NCBI GenBank assembly: GCA_944800085.1
Contig: CALYLO010000015.1
Location: forward strand, 1-64,000
DNA: 64,000 nt
Direction: 5' to 3'
DNA from: Paenibacillus melissococcoides
GTDB lineage: Bacteria > Bacillota > Bacilli > Paenibacillales > Paenibacillaceae
Part shown: positions 25,871-34,624 of the stretch, in pieces
Numbering within the stretch: position 1 is the first letter of the stretch
Layout: each line of letters opens with the position of its first letter
Made by a program: the position numbers and the translations under genes
Notes under the pieces: generated by a model
The model's database searches: none
Told to the model about the DNA's origin: nothing
The model's input: the letters and a program-made list of their open reading frames with translations, nothing else

Positions 25871-27430
25871 TCACGCTTTCGCCGCGCCCTCCTTCCGGAT
25901 GGCCCAAGCCTGGCGGATATCTTCGCGCTCATCCCAGCGCCAGCCCGAATCGATGCGGCGGGCGAAGGAGCGGAGGAGAGCCTGCTCCCGCCCGCTTCCC
26001 GTTCCGCCTCCGGCGGAGACGGCTTCGAATTCCAGCGCGGCCAGCAGCCCCTGCACCGCCTCCCGGGCAACCGGACGCAGCTCCTCCGCCGGCCGGCCGG
26101 CATGATAAGCGCGGATGACCGGATCGCGCAGACTGTCGCGCCGCTTCAAGCGATGGCGGAGCCTGGCGGCGGCGTTCAGCAGGGCCAGCACCTCCCGCGC
26201 CAGCTCGGGCGAGAACAGGAAGCTGGGGAGCGTCCGGTATTCGAAGCCGCCGGCCCCGCCGTGCTCCTGGAGGCGCACGTCGCCGAACGTCCCGTAGCGG
26301 GGCCGCCGCGGCGCGCCGGACGGGTCCTCCAACGCGGCGACCGGCAGGGCGACATATGTATCCAGCACCCGCACGAGCTCGGACGTGAGCGGCAGCCCGC
26401 TCAGATGGATATGCCCGCCGATCGGGAAGCGGCCCAGCGGCCGGCCGCCGGCAAGCCACTCCAGCGCGGCGCCGTCCCCCGCTTCGAGGCTGCGGCGGGC
26501 CTCCGCCATCGCGGCGGCGATATTGCGCACGAGCTGCGCCGGGCCCGGGGCCGGATCGGGGCGCAGCTCCATCAGCGGGAAGCGCACCCGGCCCCCGATG
26601 CGCACCGCATCGCAGCCGGCCCGGCCGCCTCGGGGCAGGTAGCGGCTCGCCGCGATCAGCTTGCGCTGGCGGGCGTCATGCAGCACGAGCTCCGCGTCGA
26701 GTCCGAGCAGGACCTGACCCGACCGGGCGCGGGCGGATTGCTGTTCGGCGGCGGCCTTGGCCCAGGATGCGGCGTAGCTCTCCAGCACCCATGCCGGCAG
26801 GGGCGCGGGTACGGGCTCCACCCGCTCGATGGCGTCGCCGGGGCGGGGCTCCTCCAGGACGCCGGCGGGCCCAGCCGTCTCGTCGGCGGCGGGGCAGCAG
26901 CGGAGCATGACCGCTCCCGTGTCACGGCCGAGCGCATAGATCGCCCGCACCGCCATACGGGCCAGCCGCAAGTAGGGCGGCCGCGTCCAGTCGTCCAGCG
27001 GACGGTAGAAATAGCCGCCCGTCGGCGCCTGGAAGCAATGCGCCGCGGCGACCGCCTCAAGCTGGCTGACCCAGAAGCAGAGCGTGCGCACGAAGCCGGC
27101 GCCGTCCGGGGCGCTTCCCGGCTCCGCGCCCCAGGCGGCCCGGTCGAGCACGGGCAGTCCCCACAGCCGCAGCCGCTCCCGCATCGCCGGCCCCCTCCAC
27201 GGCCCGGCGTGGCGGTTCAAAATCACCCGGCCGTCGCCGGAGGAGCCAATCCCCGCTGCCGCATCCGGCAGGCTGGCCGCCTTAGGCGCCTGCAGCCAGA
27301 GGACATCGACGCCGGGCTGCGCTCCGGCTGCCTCCTGACGCGGCGGCGCGGCATAACGCCGCCATTGACGGTATCCGGCGGCATGATCGGTGTACAGGCG
27401 GACACCGCCGCCCAATTCCAGACGCTGCAT
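25871..27430 (-). CDS. Phage phiEco32-type COOH-NH2 amidoligase-like protein
   Basis: The 519-residue, very GC-rich protein has the glutamine-synthetase-like ATP-dependent amidoligase signatures: LLGLDAELVLHD, then MELRPDPAPGPAQL and GGHIHLSG, then FEYRTLPSFLFSPE. These match the 'phiEco32-like amidoligase type 2' group predicted to form amide bonds on peptides or cell-wall precursors. The N-terminal third has no recognised motif and includes a CFQAPTGGYFYRPLDDW stretch. It lies between cotE and mutS, a place where Paenibacillus genomes seem to hold this gene. Substrate unknown; spore-envelope modification is speculative. Confidence 0.7.
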   Translation of the reverse strand: MQRLELGGGVRLYTDHAAGYRQWRRYAAPPRQEAAGAQPGVDVLWLQAPKAASLPDAAAGIGSSGDGRVILNRHAGPWRGPAMRERLRLWGLPVLDRAAWGAEPGSAPDGAGFVRTLCFWVSQLEAVAAAHCFQAPTGGYFYRPLDDWTRPPYLRLARMAVRAIYALGRDTGAVMLRCCPAADETAGPAGVLEEPRPGDAIERVEPVPAPLPAWVLESYAASWAKAAAEQQSARARSGQVLLGLDAELVLHDARQRKLIAASRYLPRGGRAGCDAVRIGGRVRFPLMELRPDPAPGPAQLVRNIAAAMAEARRSLEAGDGAALEWLAGGRPLGRFPIGGHIHLSGLPLTSELVRVLDTYVALPVAALEDPSGAPRRPRYGTFGDVRLQEHGGAGGFEYRTLPSFLFSPELAREVLALLNAAARLRHRLKRRDSLRDPVIRAYHAGRPAEELRPVAREAVQGLLAALEFEAVSAGGGTGSGREQALLRSFARRIDSGWRWDEREDIRQAWAIRKEGAAKA

Positions 27431-27493
27431 CGCCTTGTCCCCCGTTCATCGTGGTGCTCAGGATTGCCCGTTGGCGGCAATCCGGCAAATTTT

Positions 27494-27520
27494 TCAAAAA
27501 AAAGGAGGGCTCCCGCCCTC
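27494..27520 (-). terminator. cotE terminator
   Basis: GAGGGC and GCCCTC with a GGGA loop are followed on the minus strand by CTTTTTTTTG, about 110 bases after the cotE stop. Confidence 0.9.
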
Positions 27521-27627
27521 TTCGATGATGCTGCTGCTGCATATGCATAAGTATGAAGTTCAACGGATGAGGGCTTCAGGATGTTATCCGGGATATCTCC
27601 GCAGGCGGTGAGGGTCTGCGGACCTAA

Positions 27628-28188
27628 TCACAACTCCTCATCCGTTAAATCCGGATCCAGATCGTCGAACTCTTCGTCCTGGATGCCGAAATCAAAGTCC
27701 TTGTCTGCGAAATCGTTGCAACCGTTCGGGCAGACGCGCACACATACCTTCGTCTCCGCTACCATCTCTACCGCGAATTCACGCTCCACGCGAATCGTAA
27801 CCCCTGTCCCGGACGAGGAGACGCTGGCCTCGACGCAGTTCGGCTCCTGGATCGCCTCAGCCGATACCTCTTCCGTCGTGCGGCGATGCTTCGGATCGAC
27901 ATAAGATAATCCGACGAGCTCGACGTAGGATACCGTCTCCTTGGCTACATCCGTCTGGGAATTGTTGTCGTACGAATACCAGATATTGATGTCATACGTG
28001 CCGATGACCTCAATTCCATCTCCGGCTCTCACCGATTCATATTGATGGTTGATAATCCAGGCTCCCAATATACTGGTCGGATGATGAGGCGGAGTGACGG
28101 TATGTGTAACGACGGAGAACTTGCGACCTTTGCCGCAAACTGCTTTCGTGATGATCTCACGGCAGTGGTGTTTATCTGAAATTGCCAT
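27628..28188 (-). CDS. cotE: Spore coat morphogenetic protein CotE
   Basis: A 186-residue outer-coat organiser. The N-terminal ISDKHHCREIITKAVCGKGRKFS and ILGAWIINHQYES segments are typical of CotE, and the acidic tail (EEFDDLDPDLTDEEL) is the region that recruits outer coat proteins. It has six or more Cys residues, more than expected in Bacillus. The start used follows GGAGG at 8 bases; an upstream in-frame ATG adds 10 atypical residues. A SigE-like promoter precedes it, in agreement with mother-cell expression. Confidence 0.95.
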   Translation of the reverse strand: MAISDKHHCREIITKAVCGKGRKFSVVTHTVTPPHHPTSILGAWIINHQYESVRAGDGIEVIGTYDINIWYSYDNNSQTDVAKETVSYVELVGLSYVDPKHRRTTEEVSAEAIQEPNCVEASVSSSGTGVTIRVEREFAVEMVAETKVCVRVCPNGCNDFADKDFDFGIQDEEFDDLDPDLTDEEL

Positions 28189-28221
28189 CGTGTGGACCTC
28201 CTCCATACAATCATTCAATAA

Positions 28222-28249
28222 AGTGTATGCAGGACGTGGGCGAATGTTG
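28222..28249 (-). promoter_or_regulatory. Putative SigE-type promoter of cotE
   Basis: On the minus strand CAACATT (28249-28243) and CATACACT (28229-28222) are 13 bases apart, close to the sporulation SigE pattern of a -35 ATATT-like and -10 CATAcaTT-like element. The match at -10 is good and at -35 partial. Confidence 0.5.
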
Positions 28250-28279
28250 AATAGACAGATTTAAATATAGAGAAAAAAG

Positions 28280-28313
28280 ATATATGCTTCGGAATCCGGC
28301 TTCTATTCCGAAG
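28280..28313 (-). terminator. Hairpin upstream of cotE
   Basis: CTTCGGAAT and ATTCCGAAG make a perfect 9-bp stem, with CTTTTTTCTC a few bases downstream on the minus strand. It probably ends transcription from the exporter gene. The roughly 390 bases between cotE and that gene otherwise show no convincing coding sequence. Confidence 0.5.
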
Positions 28314-28571
28314 CGGCGCGGGCGCTGCGCCTGCGGTCTTTATCATGATGCCGCGCCGGTGATATGCGGCTCGCGCAGCCGCTTCTCCTTGTTGCCGCAG
28401 GAGATTCTAGCGATGCGGCATTTCCGGGAGCCGCTGTTTTCTATCGCGCCTGCACTTCTTCCGCTACTCCATCCTATTGGCAACATAGCGAACAAGAAAG
28501 AGAGAGTCCGTTCCGCACCGTCATACATAGTATATCTTTATGATGGAAGAGGCTGTCCGCATGCCATCTGG

Positions 28572-28602
28572 CTGGCCGTTTTAGACGGCCAGTTGTTTTT
28601 TT
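28572..28602 (+). terminator. Rightward-oriented terminator-like hairpin overlapping the exporter stop
   Basis: CTGGCCGT and ACGGCCAG form a perfect stem followed on the plus strand by TTGTTTTTTTTG. The minus-strand exporter gene ends inside it. No plus-strand gene precedes it, so it may terminate antisense or non-coding transcription. Confidence 0.5.
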
Positions 28603-29567
28603 TGCTTGTCCTTTTTCGCGATCTTCAGGAAGCTGTGCAGTTCCCGAATCAACTGCAGCACCGCGGAGCGGACCTCGAATTCCCGCCGCGTCGCCGGCAG
28701 TTCCATCGCCCGGAACAGATCCTCCAGCTCCAGCAGCAGCTGCTCGGTCTTGCCCGTATAGTGCGGCTCCTTCACGTCGCGGCTGAGCTGATCGAACAGC
28801 TTGGCCACCAATAGGCATTGCGGAAGCTGCTCATATACTTGCGAGATGAGCTGCAGCATATTTTGAACATGGTCAAGCTGCGTCTTGCGCATATAGAAAT
28901 AGACCAGCCACCGTTCGTCCTCCCGCACGTCATCGGAACGAAGCAGCAAATTCTCGAGCGCCCGGGAAGCGAGCCGGATGCCTTCATCCGCCAAGGCGTT
29001 CGCCTCGATAATCTCGCGTCCGTCCCATGCGTAAGACGGGTCGCGCAGACAGCGGCCAATCTGCTGGAATATGCTAGAGAAGCGATCATCGACCTCGCTT
29101 CGGATGCGAACGAGCTTGTCCTCCTCGCTTGGCATATAGATCAGATTCACCAGGGACGCGGAGCCGAGGCCGACGAGCAGCAGCAAGACCTCATTGAGCA
29201 CCCCTTGCAGCGTCACAGCGCCCGCGCCATAAATATGGAACGTGACGACCGAGCTCGTCACAATGCCTTCCTTGAAATTGAGCCGCACGATCACCGGAAA
29301 AGCCACCAATATGTATAAAGCCAGCACCCACAGATGAAAGCCAAGCAGGCCGAACAGAAGCGACGCCATAAGCAGTCCGACGAGCGAGGCGAAAAAGCGG
29401 GCCGAGACGGTCTGGATGCTCCGCTTCCGCGTCACATCGACCCCCAAAATAGCCAACAGGCCCGCGCCGAGCGGGTTGGGACTTCCCAGCAGCCCCGCTG
29501 CAATGATCGCGCAGATCGAAGCGATTGCCGTCTTGATGACACGAATGCCGACAAATCGGAAAATCAT
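28581..29567 (-). CDS. Aromatic acid exporter family (FUSC/DUF939) membrane protein
   Basis: A 328-residue protein with four to five N-terminal membrane segments (IKTAIASICAIIAAGLLG; LVGLLMASLLFGLLGF; VLALYILVAF; GVLNEVLLLLVGLG) and a cytoplasmic helical C-terminal half (about residues 150-328). This is the layout of the aromatic acid exporter/YgaE-type family. PNPLGAGLLAILGVDVTRKRS is the conserved loop after the first membrane helix. The start with AAGGAG at 8 bases is preferred; the longer frame adds 54 non-conserved residues. Substrate unknown. Confidence 0.85.
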   Translation of the reverse strand: MIFRFVGIRVIKTAIASICAIIAAGLLGSPNPLGAGLLAILGVDVTRKRSIQTVSARFFASLVGLLMASLLFGLLGFHLWVLALYILVAFPVIVRLNFKEGIVTSSVVTFHIYGAGAVTLQGVLNEVLLLLVGLGSASLVNLIYMPSEEDKLVRIRSEVDDRFSSIFQQIGRCLRDPSYAWDGREIIEANALADEGIRLASRALENLLLRSDDVREDERWLVYFYMRKTQLDHVQNMLQLISQVYEQLPQCLLVAKLFDQLSRDVKEPHYTGKTEQLLLELEDLFRAMELPATRREFEVRSAVLQLIRELHSFLKIAKKDKQKKQLAV

Positions 29568-29710
29568 AGAATTGCTCCTTGCTGTAGAGGGATTGTGTAG
29601 ACTTTCATTATAATCCACATTCCCCTTGCACACCAAACATTTTGCGGCAGCCGGATTCCCCGCCGGAGAGGGCGGCAGCTTGTTCCGCGCTCCGCCTGCC
29701 GCCCTGCGGC

Positions 29711-30550
29711 TTACGATCGGTTCAACCATGTCCGCTCCAGATAGGCGACTCCCTGGTACATCAAGGTCGCGACGACGGCAATAATGACGAGGGAGGCCAT
29801 CACCAGCGTAAAATTGAATACCTGGAAGCCGTAAATAATCAAATAGCCAAGCCCGATCTTGGAGACAAGAAATTCTCCGACGATAACGCCGACCCAGGCC
29901 AAGCCGACATTCACCTTCAGCGTCGAGACGATCGCCGGGAAGGAGGCCGGCAGGATGACTTTGCGGAAAATGACGCTTTTGCCTCCGCCAAACACCCGTA
30001 CGACCTTAATGTAATTCGGGTCGACCTCCCGGAAGCTGTTGTACACGACGATCGTCGTAATGATGACGGTGATCGATAACGTCGTGGCGACGATCGCCGC
30101 GAAGCCGGCTCCGAAGCCGACGATAAACAGCGGACCGAGCGCCACCTTCGGCATGCTGTTAAACACGACCATGTACGGATCCAGCACCCGCGCCAGGAAA
30201 TCCGACCACCAGATCACGACCGCCAGCAGCGTGCCGAGCAGCGTCCCCAGCACAAATCCGGCTACCGTCTCCCCGACCGTCATCCCGAGATGCGGCCAGA
30301 TCGACCCGTCGGCAAAGTCCTGCACGATCTGCTGCCATACTTTGCTTGGATAACTGAACAGCAGCACATCGATCCATTTCAGGCGGCCGGCTAGCTCCCA
30401 CAAACCGACGCAGGCGATGAGAATGGCAACTTGGGTAAGCGAGACGATCCAGGCCCTCTTCCGCCGGGCGGCCCGATAGCGTGAATACGTCCGTTCCAGC
30501 AGCTGGCGGGATTCCTCCGCTCCGCTGTTCGTCTCAGTTCGGCTCTGCAT
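29711..30550 (-). CDS. ABC importer permease, SsuC/TauC type
   Basis: The 279-residue inner membrane permease has about six membrane helices and the EAA-type loop REVDPNYIKVVRVFGGGKSVIFRKVILPASFP, where the coupling helix contacts the ATPase. Family members import sulfonates, nitrate, or thiamine precursors. The start with AAGGAGGG is used. It overlaps the ATPase gene by 17 bases and ends the three-gene unit. Confidence 0.93.
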   Translation of the reverse strand: MQSRTETNSGAEESRQLLERTYSRYRAARRKRAWIVSLTQVAILIACVGLWELAGRLKWIDVLLFSYPSKVWQQIVQDFADGSIWPHLGMTVGETVAGFVLGTLLGTLLAVVIWWSDFLARVLDPYMVVFNSMPKVALGPLFIVGFGAGFAAIVATTLSITVIITTIVVYNSFREVDPNYIKVVRVFGGGKSVIFRKVILPASFPAIVSTLKVNVGLAWVGVIVGEFLVSKIGLGYLIIYGFQVFNFTLVMASLVIIAVVATLMYQGVAYLERTWLNRS

Positions 30551-31331
30551 GTTCGCCCTCCTTTCCGTCCGAAGCCTCCAGCTCTTTCCACAGCTCGTGG
30601 AACATCTCGTTGAAGCCGGGCTGCTCTCTGGCATAGAAGGGCTGCGCCTCCCGTATCGCATCCGGGATGGCGAAGGCTTTGCGCACGGTGCCGGGATCGC
30701 GATCGAGCACGATCACCCGGTCGCTGACCGCGATGGCCTCCGACAGATCGTGCGTCACCAGCACGGCGGTCTTTCGCCGGGCCTTCAATGTATCGACGAC
30801 CAGATCCTCCAGCTGCAGCTTCGTCTGATAATCGAGCGCGGAGAACGGTTCATCCAGCAAGAGAAGCTCGGGCGAGGTCGCCAGTGTCCGCACGAGCGCG
30901 ACCCGCTGCCGCATGCCGCCGGACAGCTGATGCGGATACGATGCTTCCGTGCCGCCCAACCCCATCCCGTTCAGCAATTCCCGCACCCGCTCTTCCGATT
31001 CCCGATTCCACTGCTTCGTCAATTCCAGGCCGAGGCTCGCATTTTCCAGAATCGTGCGCCATGGATATAGATAGTCGCTCTGCAGCATATAGCCGACCCG
31101 CGGCGAAGGTCCCGCGACCGCATCGCCATAGACGCGGACGCTGCCGCGCGTCGGCTCCAGCAGCCCTGCAATAATGGAGAGGATCGTCGTCTTGCCGCAG
31201 CCGCTCGGGCCGACCAGACTGACGAATTCCCCCGGCATAATCGTGACGGACAGCCGATCGATGGCAAGCTTCGCTTCGCGTTCCGTCACATAGACATGGG
31301 TGACTTGAGACATTTCTACCGCTGGGATCAC
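30534..31331 (-). CDS. ABC importer ATPase, SsuB/TauB type
   Basis: A 265-residue ATPase: Walker A GPSGCGKTT, Q-loop MLQSDYLYPWRT, signature LSGGMRQR, Walker B LLLLDEPFSALD and the H-loop THDLSEA. The Q-loop with YLYPW is typical for the nitrate/sulfonate/taurine group. It follows the binding-protein gene by 30 bases. Confidence 0.95.
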   Translation of the reverse strand: MIPAVEMSQVTHVYVTEREAKLAIDRLSVTIMPGEFVSLVGPSGCGKTTILSIIAGLLEPTRGSVRVYGDAVAGPSPRVGYMLQSDYLYPWRTILENASLGLELTKQWNRESEERVRELLNGMGLGGTEASYPHQLSGGMRQRVALVRTLATSPELLLLDEPFSALDYQTKLQLEDLVVDTLKARRKTAVLVTHDLSEAIAVSDRVIVLDRDPGTVRKAFAIPDAIREAQPFYAREQPGFNEMFHELWKELEASDGKEGEHAEPN

Positions 31332-31361
31332 GCGTCCGCCTCCTTCTATTCTGCCCGCCGC

Positions 31362-32369
31362 CTATTTCACCTGCCGCTTGGCTTCCTCCGCAAATTCATT
31401 ATTGACGATCCGGCCATGCTCGATCCGCTCCTTCAATTCGCCGGCCGAATCCAGCACATTCAGCAGATTGCTCCACTCCTTGTCGTCCAGCACCGGATCG
31501 GACGCGAAGGAGCCCTGTTCCTTATACCGCTTCACCGAGCTGGCGACGATCTCCCGATCCGTATCCTTGAAGAACGGCATAAGGACATCGGCGATCGCTT
31601 CCGGCGATTCGGAATCCACCCACTTTTGCGCCTTATAGACCGCATTGGTGAACTTTTGAACCGTTTTCTTGTTCTTCGTCAGGTAGCTTTGCTTCGCCAT
31701 GAAGACCGTATACGGCAGCAGTCCGCTCTCCACGCCGAACGAGGCGACGACCACCCCTCTGCCTTCCTTCTCGAAAATGGACGCCTGCGGCTCGAACAGC
31801 TGCACGTACTCGCCCGTGCCCGAAGCGAAGGCGGAGGCGACGTTGGCAAAATCAATATTTTGAATCAGCTCCAGATCGCCGTGCGGATCGATGCCGTGCT
31901 TTTTCAGCGTAAACTCGCCGGCCATTTGCGGCATCCCGCCTTTACGCTGCCCCAGGAACACCTTGCCCTTCAGATCCTCCCAAGCGAATGTGCCGTCGGA
32001 ATGGCGAGCCATCAGGAAGGTGCCGTCGGTCTGGGTCAACTGCACGAAGTTGATGACCGGATCCTCCGAACCTTGCTGCGCGACATAGACCGACGTCTCC
32101 GAGCCGACCAGCGCGACATCGATCGCCCCGGAGAGCAGCGCCGTCATCGTCTTGTCCCCCCCGAATGTCGTCTGGAGCTCCACCTCCAATCCCTCTTCCA
32201 CGAAAAATCCTTTGCCTATCGCGACATATTCGGGCGCATAAAAGATCGACCGAGTCACTTCCCCGACCTTCACCTTCACTTGGCCGCTCTTGCCTCCGCA
32301 AGCCCCCAGCACTGCCGAGCACAGCAGCAGCACGGCGAGCACGGTGAAGCCAAGCCGTCTATGCTTCAT
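31362..32369 (-). CDS. ABC importer substrate-binding lipoprotein, NMT1/SsuA type
   Basis: The 335-residue product has a lipoprotein signal ending LLCSAVLGAC (lipid-anchored at Cys 24) and an NMT1/THI5-like periplasmic-binding fold: IFYAPEYVAIGKGFFVEEGLEVEL, GSETSVYVAQQG and YTVFMAKQSY. The ligand is not clear: both thiamine-pyrimidine and sulfonate transporters have this shape. No TPP riboswitch or sulfur-regulatory element was seen upstream, so regulation is unknown. The start has GAGGAGGG at 8 bases. Confidence 0.9.
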   Translation of the reverse strand: MKHRRLGFTVLAVLLLCSAVLGACGGKSGQVKVKVGEVTRSIFYAPEYVAIGKGFFVEEGLEVELQTTFGGDKTMTALLSGAIDVALVGSETSVYVAQQGSEDPVINFVQLTQTDGTFLMARHSDGTFAWEDLKGKVFLGQRKGGMPQMAGEFTLKKHGIDPHGDLELIQNIDFANVASAFASGTGEYVQLFEPQASIFEKEGRGVVVASFGVESGLLPYTVFMAKQSYLTKNKKTVQKFTNAVYKAQKWVDSESPEAIADVLMPFFKDTDREIVASSVKRYKEQGSFASDPVLDDKEWSNLLNVLDSAGELKERIEHGRIVNNEFAEEAKRQVK

Positions 32370-32517
32370 CGAATGAACCCTCCTCTGCGGGAAAAATAAA
32401 AACCGTTGCTCCGCTCCTGCTCCCGCTGTCCTTCCAGCCGCGCCGGCCCGGCCCCGGAGATCATGTTCACGGATATTGCATCGTATGCAGGCGGCGAATA
32501 AATGGTTATTCGCACAG

Positions 32518-32560
32518 AACAAAGAAGCCGCATCCTTCCCTTCCGGGATGACGCGGCTTC
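32518..32560 (-). terminator. Terminator after the carboxypeptidase gene
   Basis: GAAGCCGC and GCGGCTTC form an 8-bp outer stem with partial pairing inside, followed on the minus strand by TTTGTTC, 25 bases after the stop codon. Confidence 0.8.
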
Positions 32561-32584
32561 TCGCGAACTCGGTTCGCTTCCGTG

Positions 32585-34102
32585 TTACAGGCTATATACA
32601 TCCTTCATCTTGACGGTCAAATAATCGACCAAATATTGCGGGTTCAACGCTTCCCCCGTCACCTGCATGACGATCTCGGCAGGCGTAAGCAGCTTGCCGT
32701 GCTGATAAATGCGCTCGGTCAGCCACTCCTTAATCGCCAGCAGCTCGCCGCGGGCGATGCGATCATCGACATCCGGCATGCCCTGACGCAGCGCATGCAT
32801 GAACTGAGCCGCGTACATATTGCCGAGCGAGTAAGACGGGAAGTAGCCGAAGCCGCCTCCCGACCAGTGAACATCCTGAAGCACGCCTTCTCCCGCATGC
32901 TTCGGGCGAACGCCGAGATAGGATTCATATTTATCGTTCCATACATCCGGAAGATCGTCCACGGACAAGCCTTCGTTGAACAGCATCTTCTCGATTTCAT
33001 AGCGGATGATGATATGTAGGTTATACGTGACCTCGTCCGCTTCAATCCGTATCAGCGACGGCTCCACCCGGTTCACCGCCCGGTACACCATCTCGCCGGT
33101 CACCTGTCCGAGCTGGGACGGGAAGGTCTGCTGCACCTGTCCGTAGTATCTCGACCAGAAGGGGCGGCTCCGTCCAATCAGATTTTCCCAGAAGCGGGAC
33201 TGGGATTCATGGATCCCCATCGAGGTGCCGGACGCAAGCGGCGTGCCTGCATATTTGGCGCTAATATTTTGCTCGTACAGCGCATGCCCGCCCTCGTGGA
33301 GCGAACTGAAGATCGCGTCGGCCATATCATGCGTCTTGTAATGCGTCGTAATCCGCACATCGCCCGGATTCAGCCCGATCGCGAACGGATGAACGCTCTC
33401 GTCAAGACGGCCGGCGTCGAAATCGTAGCCGATCTCCTTCAGCAAAAATTTGCTGATCGCCTTTTGCCCTTCGATCGGGAATTCCTGGAAGAGGAAATCG
33501 GCCGGCGGCTGCTTGCCCGAGGCCTGGACCGACTGCACAAGCGGAACGAGCTGATCCCGGAGCTGTCCGAAGATCGAATCGAGCTTCGCTACGGTCATGT
33601 CCGGCTCATAGGCGTCCAGCAGCGTATCATAGCGCGTATCCCGCACGCCCCAGTAATCGATGAATTGCTGCGTCTTCGCTACGATATCCCGCAAGTACGG
33701 CTTGAATGACTCATAATCTCCAGTTTTCTTCGCATCCTCCCACAGCGTCTCGGCATGGGACGTCAGCACGACATACTCCTGATGAAGCTTCGGCGGGATC
33801 AACCGGCTGCGGTTGTATTTCTTGCGGGCGTCCTTCACCATTTTGCGATCCGCCTGACTCAGCGAATCGAATACGCCGGGCTGCTCCAATTCGTCCAGAC
33901 AATTCCCCATCTCCGGAGAGACGGACAGCGAGAACAGATCCGCCGACAGCGCACCGATGGCATGGGCCCGCTGCTCCGCCCCTTTGCGCGGAGCGCCTGT
34001 CCGCAGATCCCACTGCATCAGGCCCAGCGCTTCCTCATAACTTTTCATTTTCATCAACATATCGTGAAATTGCTGCAATACCGGCTGTTCAATTGTGCTC
34101 AT
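32585..34102 (-). CDS. Metallocarboxypeptidase, M32 (thermostable carboxypeptidase 1) family
   Basis: A 505-residue cytoplasmic zinc carboxypeptidase. The active site is H269-E270-GGH273 in SLHEGGHALYEQ, and the third ligand follows in the HESQSRFWEN motif about 28 residues later. Other conserved blocks are YDTLLDAYEPDMT and RITTHYKTHDMADAIFSS. The start used has GAGGTG 9 bases upstream; a longer frame adds 17 residues. Family members remove C-terminal residues from short peptides. Confidence 0.95.
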   Translation of the reverse strand: MSTIEQPVLQQFHDMLMKMKSYEEALGLMQWDLRTGAPRKGAEQRAHAIGALSADLFSLSVSPEMGNCLDELEQPGVFDSLSQADRKMVKDARKKYNRSRLIPPKLHQEYVVLTSHAETLWEDAKKTGDYESFKPYLRDIVAKTQQFIDYWGVRDTRYDTLLDAYEPDMTVAKLDSIFGQLRDQLVPLVQSVQASGKQPPADFLFQEFPIEGQKAISKFLLKEIGYDFDAGRLDESVHPFAIGLNPGDVRITTHYKTHDMADAIFSSLHEGGHALYEQNISAKYAGTPLASGTSMGIHESQSRFWENLIGRSRPFWSRYYGQVQQTFPSQLGQVTGEMVYRAVNRVEPSLIRIEADEVTYNLHIIIRYEIEKMLFNEGLSVDDLPDVWNDKYESYLGVRPKHAGEGVLQDVHWSGGGFGYFPSYSLGNMYAAQFMHALRQGMPDVDDRIARGELLAIKEWLTERIYQHGKLLTPAEIVMQVTGEALNPQYLVDYLTVKMKDVYSL

Positions 34103-34166
34103 TAAAGAACTCACCTCATTTTTCTTGATTCTACGGGCGATCCTGATGTCCATGTCCGCTCACCTC

Positions 34167-34195
34167 TTGATGATACGTGGTGTTAAGGATATAAT
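34167..34195 (+). promoter_or_regulatory. Promoter of the Fe-S-type protein/carbonic anhydrase pair
   Basis: TTGATG and TATAAT lie exactly 17 bases apart, about 50 bases before the next plus-strand start and divergent from the carboxypeptidase gene. Confidence 0.7.
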
Positions 34196-34247
34196 CAACT
34201 TTCAAAAGCGGCAGTTCCGCTGCAGCTCTGAAGAAGGAGTTGATAGG

Positions 34248-34619
34248 ATGTCAGTCAGCATGGAAGTTACGCCAGGAGCGGCCGAAGCGCTGAGACGGAA
34301 GCTGGACGGGCCGTCCGGCGAAGCAGGCTATGTCAAGCTTATCTATGATACAGACGGCTGCGGGTGCGCGGTGAACGGGGTTCCCGCCCTGTGGGTGGTA
34401 AGGGAACGGAGCGCCTTCGATGAGGATCTGCCGAACAACGCAGGCCTGCCCCTGCTGATCGACCGCCATCAGACCGTTTTTTATGAAGAGCGCATGAAGC
34501 TCGATGCCGGAGCCATTTCCGGATCCTTCGCGCTCAGCAGCCCGCAACAGATCTATTCGACACATGTCATCTGCACGGATCGCCGCACGGCTTCCGATGC
34601 AGCTTCTGAGGAGGAATAA
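34248..34619 (+). CDS. HesB/YqkB-like iron-sulfur biosynthesis family protein
   Basis: The 123-residue product resembles the HesB/IscA-like 'iron-sulfur cluster biosynthesis' proteins of Bacillota: an N-terminal AAEALRRKL helix, VKLIYDTDGCGCAVNGVP and a central IDRHQTVFYEERMKLD. The CGC pair is present, but the C-terminal CxC of A-type carriers is absent; residual cysteine is in THVICTD. Real cluster binding is therefore uncertain. It precedes the carbonic anhydrase gene by only 5 bases, with RBS AAGGAG for itself, so the two are co-transcribed. Confidence 0.8.
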   Translation: MSVSMEVTPGAAEALRRKLDGPSGEAGYVKLIYDTDGCGCAVNGVPALWVVRERSAFDEDLPNNAGLPLLIDRHQTVFYEERMKLDAGAISGSFALSSPQQIYSTHVICTDRRTASDAASEEE

Positions 34620-34624
34620 CGACA

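Noticed and set aside
28284..28814. Plus-strand frame of 176 codons overlapping the exporter 3' end
   Set aside because: Opposite to a well-supported gene and interrupted by a terminator-like hairpin in its middle.
32370..32584. Possible TPP riboswitch before the NMT1/SsuA-type binding protein
   Set aside because: The expected CUGAGA and the other conserved core segments were not found.
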